Source: Bromus sterilis
Lineage: Eukaryota > Streptophyta > Magnoliopsida > Poales > Poaceae
DNA length: 64,000 nucleotides
Assembly (NCBI GenBank): GCA_950022295.1
Contig: OX465601.1
Span: 170,751,501 to 170,815,500, forward strand
Direction: 5' to 3'
Program-made: the position numbers and the translations under genes
The notes under the pieces: model-generated
Database searches by the model: none
Seen by the model: only the letters and a program-made list of their open reading frames with translations
Told to the model about the DNA's origin: nothing
Part shown: positions 22,456-33,897 of the stretch, piece after piece
How positions within the stretch are numbered: position 1 is the stretch's first letter
Layout of the letters: every line of letters starts with the position of its first letter

Positions 22456-24648
22456 CTTGGTCCTAATTACTACTTTATCACTCATACCTCATAATGATTC
22501 ACTTACCAATCCACGTCTACTTACCATAGAAATATTCTAATATACGATGGTGACAATGATGTAAGGATCATACCTACCTCAATGAACTACTGGGTGTAAT
22601 AGCATAGCATAACCTATCATGCAATCTAAAGAAGAAGAACTAATGCATTGAAAACATAGGTAATAGGGAGTATGACCAAAGATATGACTTGCCTTGAATC
22701 TTGATGAAGTTATTCGCGCTCATAATTCCGACAATTCTACTCGTCACACTCCGAGCAATCTATCGTAACCAAGCACACAAGGTTGCACACAATCAATACA
22801 CAAACAAAGGCAAAACAAGGTTCATGAACTCCAAAAGAAAAACCAAATAATATTTTTTGCGGAACAGATCATCATTGAGTTCAAAAGTGGGTTGCAAAGT
22901 GTCTATAATATAGGGTTTAGCTAGGATTTTAGTTTGCAAAAAGAACAATCAAATCCGAGTTGTAAAATAAAAGATACGATTAAAAGAAACTTGATTTTGA
23001 ATCTGATCAGATTTGATTATTTTAGAAAATAAAAAATAAATTTTTAGGGTTGTACTGGATAGAATATTTCAAAATAAAACCGTGGGCTTTGGAATTACGC
23101 AAAACGGATCTACGGTCAAAAAGATATTAGTAGAACGGTTTTGCATAGGATTTAGGATTTTTTTTATCAAACGAAAAAAATAATTTTCTCAAAACTTGGA
23201 TCTACAGTACAAAATATTTAGAGGGTTTCAAAACAACGATTTGGCCGCTGGTTTCGTCTAAAACGGAGCAACGGATAAAAAAATTACGGCGCTTTTACTA
23301 ACCGCGGCGTGTAGATTAGACGCGACGAAGATGACAACTCCGGCAATCTTCGGCGTCAACGAGGACGTCTAGAAAGTAGCGCTTCATTAGAATATCACAA
23401 CCGTGGTGGTGATGATCTCCAACGTCGTCCGTACGGGCGTGGCAACGCGGTGAACCGAGCGCGCTCCGATGAACTCCCGCGGTACGCGTACAATTTAGGG
23501 ATCAATCTTGCGCAAGAAAAGAAGAGGGAAAAAGATGTCAATTAGAAGCACAACGAAGAGAGGAGTCGGCTTGCAGAATTTGGGGTCAAGGGGAGGCTCA
23601 CCGGTGACGAAATTCGTCCAATAATGGGGCTTCGTTGGACTTATATCTACTCCGATATTAGCTCCAATTGGAACGGTTTGCTGCGAAATTTTGTGGGGAA
23701 TCGGTGGAGGGGGTCATGGGGTATTTATGGGACAAGATTTCGTGGGCAGGGGGCAATCGAATCGGAGTCCATAGGTAGCACGAGCGGCGGCGCACGCGGT
23801 GCAAGCTGGCTCCTGTGTTCCTGTTTGTGTTTGACTCAGGTTAAAGACGGCTTCGAAGTGCACGTGCATGCAGCGGCCTCTTGGCCGTTCGGCCGATCGG
23901 CCCGCTCGCCTGGCGCGCGCTGGCCTGGCCGGCCCGTCCAGTTCTTTTTTTTTGCGATTTTTTAAAGTATAGAGGTATTTTTAATATAATAAAAATAGCC
24001 CCGAAAAAAACATTTTATATTTTTAAAATAATAAAAATACGTAAAACATAATTACGTTTATATAAATATATACGTACTTTTCTTAAACTACAAAGAGTTT
24101 TATAACATAAAATATAAGTCGGAAAAATACGAAATAAAATTCTAAAATCTTAGAAAAACATGAATAATATTTTCAATAAGTTATTTATACAAAATAAAAT
24201 AAAGAAAAACTTCATTCAAGAAATTCAAATAAATCCGAAGCAAGGTTTTAAATCATTTTCAATGAAATTGAAGGAGTCATGTTATCTTCCCTCATTTAAT
24301 TTTTATTTAAAAAAAATAAAAGTATTCAAAATAAGATCCAATAAAATAAAAATGAAAACTTTTATTTGAAATATTTCCCAACTTTATTTTATTTATTGAA
24401 GGAGTCATATTACCTTCTCTCTATTTTTTTTATTTGTTGGATTTGTTTTAAATAATAAATATAAAAGAACAAAAAATGAATATTAAGGAAAGTTCTTTTA
24501 TTCCCTCTTATTTTAATATTCATTAAAACTTCAAAAGTTTCAGATCCTAGTCTATCTGACACAGATCAATTTCACACAAATCAAACAAGACAATCATAAT
24601 TATTTAATAATTATAACATTCCAAAATTTAGAATTTTGGGATGTTACA
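22456..24648 (-). repeat. LTR-c of element E, truncated and more diverged
   Basis: It corresponds to about the last 2.2 kb (plus-strand sense) of LTR-a and LTR-b, starting at the equivalent of about 20055. It shows clearly more substitutions and indels than a versus b, including loss of about 30 bp of the CTGG-rich tract near 23930. It ends TGTTACA followed by GCTTA. Confidence 0.85.
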
Positions 24649-24653
24649 GCTTA

Positions 24654-24752
24654 ACTTTGGAGTTCTTTATTGACATCTGGGCTCCCGGAAAAGAAGTTGC
24701 ACCTTATTGACATCAGTAGTCTTTCATTCCTACTAATCCAGGATGTCTCACA
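24654..24752 (-). repeat. 5' LTR of element F, outer part (99 bp)
   Basis: This resumes the F LTR after composite E. Its outer end reads TGTGAGACATCC on the minus strand. Directly outside lies the Tat-like gag of element G. The candidate TSD TTTGT (24753-24757) cannot be checked because F's other end is outside the window. Confidence 0.7.
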
Positions 24753-26300
24753 TTTGTGGGTGCTTCCGCCATTGTTTGAACCTTGGCCTGGGTTACTCTT
24801 GGCTCCATTCTTTTTTGTTTTGGTGGATTTGTCTTCGTCGGAGTCGCCGTCTTTGGTTTTGTCGGACTCGGCATTCTTGGTGATGGCATCCATGAGCTCG
24901 CCCATATCTTTGAACTTTCGTTTTATTCGGCCGAGTTTATGAATTAAAGGTTCAAAACGGCAGTTCTTTTCGAGGACTAGGACGACTGTTTGAGCTGTAA
25001 TGCTGTCCGACGAATGTATGATTTCCGCGACTCGCCGTGCCCAACGGTGGGCTGATTCCCCTTCCCTTTGTACGCAATGCTCCAAATCCACAATGGTAGA
25101 GGGGCGTTTGCATGCCCCTTGGAAGTTTTTGATAAATTTTTCTTTCAGCTCGACCCAAGTATGGACTGAGTTGTCTGGGAGGTTTTGGAGCAAGATACGA
25201 GCCGGTCCATCAAGAATCATTGTGAAGTATCGGGTGCAAACTTTATCGGGTACCTCTAGCATATCCATGGCTAATTTATAGCTCTCGATCCAAGCGACCG
25301 GGTCCTTGTTAGCTATGTAGTTTAGCACCTTTCTGGGCCCTTTGTAATCTTTGGGGGAGTCGGATGTCGTGTAGGGCGGGTGCTAAACATCGGGTCCCAA
25401 TTGTTCGCCCGATGAATTATGGACACAGATTTTTAACCACGACTTGGGCAGTAACCCTTTCAGTGCCGGTTTGGAGCTCAACCCCTATGCCTCAATGGGT
25501 ATTTGGGTCTTGCTATGACTGCCTTCCTAGGTTGCGGTGACTGCTGGATTGAGCGGAGGCCGGGGAGTTGGCTCTCTGGCCTGCGCTGTGACTCGGCCTG
25601 GGAGTCCCGTGGAGGTATGAGTAGCCCTGGGAGTATTGAGCTTGTTGGGTCAGGGCTGTTTTGAGCAGATCCACCACTTGTCGGGCTACCTGATCTTCAT
25701 GAGAGTTTCCCAAGATGGGTAGGTTTGTCAGGTATCGAGTGGCTGCCATGACATTTGCCATTGGGTTAATGTAGTGACCCGGCTGTGTTATTAATTGGAA
25801 GGGTGTTTGAGGTAGTTGGACGTTGGGTTGAGGGCCGATGGCTTGTACTTGCGTCATTGCGTTTGGAACCGACCTTCGACTACACCTGTTTGTTGAGCCT
25901 TCTGGTCGGGGCTGCTGAAAAGTGCCCGGGGTGTTATGCCGGGTCGTAGTCGACTTGCGTGCGTCTTTGGGGGTACCATCGATGGGTTTAGCACTTGAAG
26001 GCTAATACGGGTTGCTTCGTCCCGTAGCCGGGTCGTCTTGGACTCAATGTGTTGTCGTGCGGCTACTAGAGTTTGGGTTTCCCTGTCGACTTCCTTTTTT
26101 TGCCGGGCAATCTCCTCCCGGTGCTTTTCTATTCGTTCGTTCAGAGTGGCCTGGTTTTCGGGTGTGATCTTGGTGTTCAGGAGCATGTTCATCGCGTTGA
26201 GTGTCGCTGTGTATGTCTCCAAGAAGTTAGGGGTCCGACCTCTTGCTCCCCCGTTAGCCGATGTTCCGACGATGTCTTGACTGGCATTGGTTCCATCATA
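24753..26300 (-). pseudogene. Element G gag (Tat-lineage type), broken, minus strand
   Basis: From the right the sequence encodes a Gag-like protein: an early NFLETYTATLNAMN segment, a long charged coiled coil (EKHREEIARQKKEVDRETQ), a Gln/Pro-rich linker with a frameshift near 25857, and a stop near 25513. The capsid core starts near 25340: VLNYIANKDPVAWIESYKLAM, TMILDGPARILLQNLP, TWVELKEKFIKNFQG and EGESAHRWARR. A Lys/Asp/Ser-rich tail follows and is then cut by the F LTR at 24752. No zinc knuckle remains. Gag of this kind forms the particle shell. The remainder of G would lie left of the window. Confidence 0.7.
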
Positions 26301-27397
26301 TATTGTCGCTCGGGCCGCCTGGCGACCAAAAAGTGTGGGGGATCTATCGTAGATTTTTCGATAAGTAAGAGTGTCAAACCCAACGAGGAGCTGAAGGTAC
26401 TGACAAGTGATCTTGAGAAAGGAATAACTGCAAGTACTGAATGGTAACTTTTTATGGGTTTTCTGGTATAAGCAACAAGGAAGTAAAAGCAAGGAAAGTA
26501 AATGGTGCTGAAGTGTAGCAAGTGGCCCAATCCCTTTGAACAAAGGATAATCCGAAGGATACAACTTATAAAGACTAAAGTGTTCCTAAGGACACACGGG
26601 AGAGGTAGTCAAGTGGTTTCGCCATATTCCGCCTAGTACTACGTTTTGTGTAGTTAAGTGTTGTGTGGGTGGACCTATGCTAGTGCACCTTCTAGGCTAA
26701 GACAAGTACACTCTTATGATTAAACCCCTTGCAAGCATCCGCAAATACAAGAGAGATATTAAGGAAAAACCTAACCATAGAAATAAACTTTAGGATCCAA
26801 CACTCCCTCGTGCAAAAGTATGCGAACTGGGGTTCAGGTTTCTGTCACTCCGGCAACCCACCATAAGCATTATTTATACACAATGTATTCCCCTAGGTCC
26901 TTAAAAAGGCGAAGTGTTATGTAGTCGACGTTCACATAACACCACTAGAAGAATAACACCACAACTTAAATATCAATCAACACATATTACTTCAACATCA
27001 TATGACTACTAACAACTAGACTTCTCCATGTCCTCAAGAACTAAAGGAACTACTCACAAGATATAAAAGAGATCATCATCAGAGGTGATAAATATATGAT
27101 GAACAATTTGGTCATAACAATAATTCTCCAACAAAACTTAATAGCATTCACCACAAAAGAGTAATCAACAACAGTAAAGTAGAGGGGATGAATAGTGCAA
27201 GTTACAACTCGGATTGCAATGGCGAGATGAGATGGGATGGTGATGGATATGGTGCTGATGATGAGGATGACGGTGATGACGATCTCGATGATGCCCGTGA
27301 CTATGGTGATGACGATGAGGACGATCTCCCCCTTCGGGTGGAGTTCTACCCGGCGGAATTTGTCCGCTGGAAAGGTCCTTTCTTATTTGTAGGTTTT
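26301..27397. other. Unassigned repetitive-looking region
   Basis: No PBS, LTR termini or domain-bearing ORF is recognised. The part from 26340 to 27180 is AT-rich and non-coding in appearance. A short acidic reading begins at 27188 (Asp-rich GDDDLDDARDYGDDDEDD) and ends in the C LTR, so it is probably not a gene. The style is that of retrotransposon leader or LTR sequence. Confidence 0.4.
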
Positions 27398-28816
27398 TGT
27401 AACACCCTCGATGTCATGTAACAGTAATTACTTTTGTGTAAGACAATTACTGTTGCTAATCATGCTTTGATCATCCTTGCATCTGATCATTTCAAAAACC
27501 CCTTTGAATTGATAATAAAAACAAAGTGCAAAGTAAAACTTTGTCGAAAAATTGTGAAACCAATTTTGTTAAATGCATAAAAATCAGTGGACCATGTTAA
27601 ACCAACCTTTGGTATTTATGGCAATAAATAAATATTGCAAACAATTCAAAGCAGTAGCAATTTAGTGGCATTTAATACCTTTTAAATAAAACAACAATGC
27701 AAATGATTTTATAATGCCACCAAACTTTTTGTCGCACTTGTATATAGGGCAACACTAATATAGAAATAATTAACATATTTAACAAAAATGTAAAAGCTAC
27801 TAAAATAATTACAACAGAAAAGAAAATAGAAGAGAAAACAAAAACAAAAGGAAAATGTAAAAAGACCTATGTCTCGCCCAGGGCGAGACCACCTCGGCCC
27901 ACCTAGCCCAGCCCGTTCCCCCTGATCTTCTTCTTCCCCTGTTCAAAGGGGGTAACATGGAGGGCATCCATGGCGAGCTCGCCGCTACCGTCGCCGTGTC
28001 GCGCATCCCCGACTTCCCTGGCGGTTAAGAACGCGTCGACCCCCTGCCCTTGGAAACCCTAGCGCCCCGTGCCCCTCCCCTTTCTCCCTAGCTCTGCCAC
28101 CCAACCTATCGGCCTCGCTCGCCTCGCACCCGTGGACGCGTCGCCGCGCCGCCATGGCCAACGGAGGTGGCAAGCCGCGCCAGTTTGTCCAGGAGCTGCC
28201 CCTTGGTCGTCCTCGTCTCCCCGCACGGTCCATCGTCGCCGAGGGCCATCGTACGCCGCGAATAGGGCCTGCGTCTCCCGCCAGCCGCCGCGGACTCCAT
28301 TGTCAAATTCCTCGCCGCCCGTTCCTCTCCGGGCCCCTCGAGCTGCCTCTCGTCCCCAATGTGAGCCATCTCCGTTTTGTCCCTCTCCGGGTTAACTAGC
28401 TCACCGTTCCCGTCGGTGCCATTGCCGCCGGCCGCCATAGCCGTGAGCTCGGCCGGGCCCACGCGCGCTCCTGCTCGCCTCGGCCTATCGCGCCCATCCG
28501 CCCCTCTCCGCCGTACGTGTCTCGCCGCACCCGGCCGCGCCCGCGCCCCGTCCCGGCCCCCCTCGCCGTTTTGGTCTGCGTCGCCGGGCTCATGCTCGCC
28601 GGCGAGCATGCCATGGGCTATGCCCCCCAGTTAAATTAACCCATTGCTTAAGTACCCCTTGGGTAGATGACAAATGGGCCCGAGGCCATTAGGATTAAGT
28701 TAAATAGAAAAACTGTGAACATAAATAATCCTATTAGACTTACATGTGGACCCCTGTTAAAAATGAAAAGAAAATTAAAATACTAGAAACTATGACATGT
28801 GGGTCCTAGCCTCTAA
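27398..28816 (+). repeat. 5' LTR of element C, first part
   Basis: It starts TGTAACACCC. A GC-rich tract at about 27880-28620 gives long arginine/proline/alanine-rich readings in several frames but no recognisable domain. The last 5 bp (TCTAA) are the TSD of element D. Confidence 0.75.
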
Positions 28817-31800
28817 TGTCACAACCAAAGTTTAGGTAAGTGCTAGGGTTGCTTGATCCCTTTGCATCATGCAAAAATTTAAAAGAAATTCAAAAATGGG
28901 GAAGCAGAAAGCCCTGAGAAATTAATTCAAATGGCCAGATAAAAATCTTTTTCCAAAAATCATTTGAATATTTGTAAAATTCCTATAAATGATGGTGATC
29001 ATTTTGTAAGTGGTTTGGGTTCTTTCCCATGCCCATGGAATATTCAAAAATTCAAAATGTGCCCCGGAAATTAAATTTGACACCTATTTGATTTGAAATT
29101 CAAATGTTTTGAATTTAAAAAATGCTCAAATTCTACAAGTGACTGGCTACTGGTCACCTAGGACTTATAAAAATATTTGGGCATTTTTATAAAATGCTAT
29201 GGTATTTTTTACGAGAGCAAAACAAATAACAGAAATAAAGAAAAGAAAAAGGAAAGGGGCAAAGCCCACCTGACTTGGCCCAGCCTGGCTAGAAGACGGC
29301 CCAGCCCACCAGGGGCAGGGTCGTCTTCTACCCGTGGCCAGGCAGGCAGCTCGCCGCCATGGCGAGCATGCCGTCGCCCAGGCCACCTCCTGCTTGCCCC
29401 GCGGCCTTCTAGCGCCTTTTGTAGACGTCCTGGAGGCCCCAGATCTCTTCTCCCCCTCTCCCAGTTCGTCCCTCTCCCTCTTTCGCGAGCTCCAGCACAA
29501 GCCTGAGGACCCCGACTCGCCGCCGTCGTGCGCCACCGTGGCCACCGTGCCGCCGTGTTGTCCAGAGGACTCCCCAGCGACGACTCCTTCGACCAGCAGC
29601 ATCAATTCGAGCCTAGCAGCCCCAAGGACGATGCCATCTTCGTCGATTTCCCGCCGGCCGCCGTGGACCCCGTCGGTAAATACACCGCCACCGCGCCTTC
29701 TCCGTCTTCACCGTCGACGCCATTGCATCTGGGGTGAGCCCCTCGTTGTTTTCCCCGTTCTCCCGCTCTCCTTTGTGCCCCCGTGCCCGTTTTCCTCTTC
29801 ACCAGTCGCCGGCCGCCGCGGGAGCTTGATGCCGGCCATGCTCCGGTGCCTCCCGAGGCCGCCCGCGTGCTCCAGAAGACGTGCGCTAGCAAGGGCGTCC
29901 TCCTGATGCCCTTGGCTTGGCATTTGGTGGCCAGCCTCGCCGTCCAGGAAAGCGCCGCCGTGCACTGGGGTCGCCGGCGTTGAGCCGCCGGTGAGCCCAT
30001 TAAGATTAGTGCTAATTACCCCAACTAAACCCCCTCACAGCCACAGACAGGTGGGCCCAACCCCCTAATTAAACCACAGTTTAATTTAAAACAGAGGGAA
30101 TTAACCTCGGTGCCACTGACAAGCCGACCCCACCAATCAGACCCCCCTCACATCAGCATTGGATCATGCTGATGCAATAAACAAATTCCAGAAATTAAAA
30201 GAATTAAAGAAAACGGAGAAAAATCCAGAAAATCATTTAAACTTTGGAAATTCATAACTAATTCATATTAACTCCAAATTGGACATATAATATATGAAAA
30301 ATTATCAGAAAAATGCAAGGATTATGAATATGCGATTTGTTTTTATGTTTGACCATTTTAAAATGGGTGAACAGTAGCAAACATGCATATGGCATAATTT
30401 GAATTTGAATTTGGAGTTTGAATTTGCATTTCAAATGCAATACACTTCAATTAAATTGAATTTGTCACAAACCAATACCTTTTACATCATGGAACCACTT
30501 ATCATTTGTATGTGCATTTTACTTCCGAAGCTGTCCCCCCTTTGTTGATAATTGCTTCGGTAACAGTGCCTCCGAGACGGTGATCACCCCCCGAAGAAGA
30601 AGTTCGATAAACCAGTGTATCGTCAGCAAGGCAAGCAAACCCCATTGATCATGTCTATAAAATCCTACTTCCCTCTCAGTGTCGCTTATGCATCTTTAGG
30701 AGATCACCGAGACACGTTCTTTCGCATAGTTGAACCCATTCCGATGCATGACCTATCATTTTGTCACCGTATTAAGCAAACCACAATCCTAGCAGATTTA
30801 GGAGTTGAATGATGAGCATGTGGCCCCTTCAAATGTTACTACTTATTGCTTCTTAGTGATACAATGAGGATGTTATGATTGTGAGTCGGGATGGAATGAA
30901 CACAGTGATGCTGATGATAACGTGTTGGTGAATCCACCCTAAACAAAGGTGAACGATGAGAGGCTGTGTAGGAGTACACAGTGGGTTGTCTCGTTGAACA
31001 CTGCCCTAGGCCCCGAGTTCCTGTTTTGTAATCCAAGACAAAGAGTATGACCACATGTAGGGTTTATGGGAGCCCCGTTTGGCCTCTTTACGTACCCGAT
31101 CCGGTCCAGGAGTCACACTAGTTTCGGGCTTTCCATTTGACTTATGCATAGATATGTGGGTGGACCTATGAGGCAGTGAAACCACCTGTCAAAGGTGGCG
31201 TCTCGGTCCCTTGCATTATCTGAGTCCGTTTCGTGGAACCGGCCGGACTCTCGAGCGGTGAAAAACTCAGGTAGTCGACTCCTGGATTAGAGAAGGTGAT
31301 GTGAGGGTAGTGCCTTGGTTTCATCCACGTCCGACACCCACTTGAAGGGTGACAAGAACGAGACGATAAGTGATGACACGCGTGTGAAGATGTACACCCC
31401 TGCAGGGTTAGTGAACTATTCTAATAGCCGTGTCCGCGGTTATGGACTACTTGGAGACCTTTTCTTGATCATAGACAACTGGAATGGATACTTATAAAAC
31501 TCGCAAGATAAGCGTGAGTGCTATGGCGTGCTTCCTCGTGGGGAAGTCGAGGAAGTATCCATAGTGGTGTATTGGTTGGAGACTTGGTACTGGACTCGTG
31601 TACGCTTCTTACCTCAAGTCTGGTACTCGTAGTTTAGGACTTTCCAAGTCAAAGCTGGCACTTCTGCATGTTGAACCCCACCTCCTTTACCTTGAAACTT
31701 GAGCATGAGTAGTGTAGTTCTGATGTAAGTCTTGCTGAGTACGACTTTGTACTCACGTTTGCTTATTCTATGTTATAGATGAGAATCCGGACCCCGATGG

Positions 31801-32549
31801 AGTCACCTTCCTGAAGCTCGACGTTGACTAAGCTAGTATAGTTCCAGACAGCAGTCTGGTCCCTCGTGGAAGGGCATGTATGTTGAACAAGGCTTCTCTA
31901 AGCCATTTGTTAAACTTGTCTGTACTCAGACCTAATTTGCTTCCGTTGTATGATGTAATGTCGATCACAGACATGTGATCTTTGTACGCTCTATGTGTAA
32001 GTCAATAAAGAAGTACTTGTAGAGTTATGTGATGATACCTGCTATTCATACTAGGCATGTGTGTTGCGTCTATTATTATAACATGCATATCTTAGTATGG
32101 GTTTTCGAGACCTTAGTTGTGATCTGGCTGGCGGTCTTTTATACACCAAGTGGCCGTTAGATGTGCGCAGCTTGGGGCATCGTGATGCGATTGATCGTGA
32201 CTCTATCACGTGCACACTTTGTTGTATGATCGAGCCCGCCCTAGACCCCGACTAAGTGATCGGGCTGGAGTAAGTCTATGTAAGAGTTAGGATTCAATCG
32301 ATAACATGGTTGAGGCGACTTGTCTATGAGTATGGGATTCACCACCCATAAGCATTTGGACTGGTGAGCGGACGTTGAGGACCCATCTAGTTTGATCATC
32401 CGACCTGGATGGGATGCCCCTCACGTTTGATGCTTTCCGAGAGTGTTCCGTGCTTGGCCTTGTCTGCTTAGACAAGTGGGTACGGCTCTCGGCTCTCCAT
32501 GTGATTGCATCGTGACTGGAATTACATACGCTAACCCCGGGTCCCGACA
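28817..32549 (+). repeat. 5' LTR of element D (3733 bp)
   Basis: It starts TGTCACAACC and ends GGTCCCGACA. Landmarks: a GC-rich tract (29270-29990), TATAAAA at 30656-30662, the conserved palindromic block (31392-31448) and a GAGTAC/GTACTC hairpin (31737-31754). It is about 56 bp longer than the 3' copy, mainly because of a deletion in the latter near 40735. No protein-coding gene is supported in it. Confidence 0.95.
30656..30662 (+). promoter_or_regulatory. TATA box in the 5' LTR of element D
   Basis: The sequence CTATAAAATCC is identical in the 3' LTR (41257-41263) and matches solo LTR I on the minus strand (14270-14276). Conservation between families supports it as the core promoter driving D's genomic RNA. 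Confidence 0.6.
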
Positions 32550-32553
32550 GACT

Positions 32554-32564
32554 TGGTATCAGAG
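32554..32564 (+). other. Primer-binding site of element D
   Basis: TGGTATCAGAG lies 4 bp after the 5' LTR and is complementary to the initiator Met-tRNA 3' end. A 457-bp leader without a supported ORF follows, up to the gag start at 33022. Confidence 0.9.
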
Positions 32565-33021
32565 TAGGACTGTCTGTAGGATTATTCAAACCCCTGGTCG
32601 AAGTTGAGTCTAGCATTCTATAGTTATATAGTTACTTGGGTATAGAGGGAACAACGTAAGGCTTCTTTTTCTCCTTACCCTCATCGATCTGAGTTCTGAG
32701 TCACCCTTATCTTTTCTACGGGATGATAGGACTAGAATCATCTATGTCTGACTAGAACATCTCGTTGATTGCTTCCTTGTAGCCGTAGGACAGTTGTGGT
32801 TGTCCAGAGTCTTCGTGTCTTTGAATTCCTTGAAGAAGTTCTATCCCATCTTCTCGAGGTTTTCATGTTTTCCATCCCGGTGTAGCCGTTATGCTGCCGG
32901 ATTTATCCCGTGTTTCTTTGAATCATTGCCTTTGCATTAAAATCTTTCCGCCTAAATCATGTCCTCTTATCTTTGATTCCATCATACAAACTGTTCTGAT
33001 TGTTGATTTTTATCACACAGG

Positions 33022-33897
33022 ATGTCAGGTGGAACTCATAGTGTTGTTCGTCGGAATCGAGACCGTGTTCAGAATCGAAATGATGATGAACCTCCACCAC
33101 CGCCTTCTGCGGCGGAAATCATGATGGAAGCTGAGCGGAATAGACGTGATCAAACACGCCTTCTGGAGCTCATCGAGCACAATACCTCACGTCATTGCAA
33201 TGTGGTTGTGAGCATTCAGGACTTCATCCTCCTCAAACCACCGGCATTCCGATATTCCCCTGAGCCCCTTGAAGCTGATGATTGTCTCCGTTCCATCGAG
33301 CGTAAGGTTGACACGACACATGTTGCTCCCAATGACCGAGTTATATTCGCGGCATACTTTCTGGAAGGTGCTGCTGCTGAATGGTGGGAGAACTATGTTG
33401 CGATGCAGCCTGATGGTCACATAGTGATTTGGCAGGAGTTCCGTGATGCCTTTCGAGGGTACCACCTTCTAGATGAGTTGATGGAGCGCAAGAAGGAAGA
33501 GTTCTGCAATTTGAATCAAGGAGAGATGTCCATTCATGAGTATGTGATGGAGTTCAACCGTCTTGCTCGTTATGCCCAAGATGAGATCACCACCGATGCC
33601 AGAAAGCAGGCAAGGTTCCGTAAGGGACTTAACCCCATCCTTCGCCATGATCTCAACCTCCTTGAATTTTCCACCTTTGAGGATTTAGTCAACAGATCCT
33701 TCAGAGCTGCGCATGGCAATGAAGTATTCGAAGAGTCTCGTAAGCATGCTCTTTAGCTTGCTCCTTCTTCTAGTTCAGCCCCTCAGAAACGCAGAATATG
33801 GATTCCAACTGGTGCCATATCTCAAAACTTTCTTCAGAGGACACCATCAAATATATGCCATCCACCTCAACACATTGTTCCTCCCAGGAATGATGGT
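33022..33897 (+). pseudogene. Element D gag (capsid), with a premature TAG
   Basis: The ATG at 33022 begins MSGGTHSVVRR. A proline run and a coiled segment lead into the gag core: FILLKPPAFRYSPEPLEADD, FLEGAAAEWWENY, WQEFRDAFRG, MSIHEYVMEFNRLARYA and RFRKGLNPILR. These are hallmarks of chromovirus Gag, the particle-forming protein. A TAG at 33754-33756 breaks the frame; the same frame stays open afterwards to the protease. Gag and Pol are therefore one frame, with no frameshift between them. Confidence 0.9.

Larger units (their letters stand above)
8950..24648 (-). mobile_element. Composite element E: gag-only gypsy element with three LTR copies and one TSD (GCTTA)
   Basis: Perfect GCTTA repeats at 8945-8949 and 24649-24653 bracket the whole block, so it behaves as one insertion into the F LTR. 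Order from left: LTR-a (8950-12122), PPT-side internal sequence, solo LTR I (12331-16319), internal region with gag, PBS (19081-19093), LTR-b (19097-22268), a second copy of the PPT-side sequence (22269-22455), and truncated LTR-c (22456-24648). No pol is seen. With I removed, the internal region is only about 3 kb, so the element depends on another for mobility. Confidence 0.85.

Noticed and set aside
8945..24653. Two separate E-family elements side by side
   Set aside because: Only the outermost ends carry matching TSDs (GCTTA), and LTR-b has both a PBS and a PPT-side segment attached, so the copies are parts of one rearranged insertion.
27188..27421. Short Asp-rich ORF just before element C
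   Set aside because: It crosses the C LTR boundary at 27398, so its end is an accident of the insertion, and the acidic run is low complexity. I could not identify it.
29334..29906. A 190-codon reading in D's 5' LTR, possibly a captured host gene
   Set aside because: The 3' LTR copy has shifted frames at the equivalent place and the readings on both strands are equally long. The composition is low complexity with no recognisable domain.
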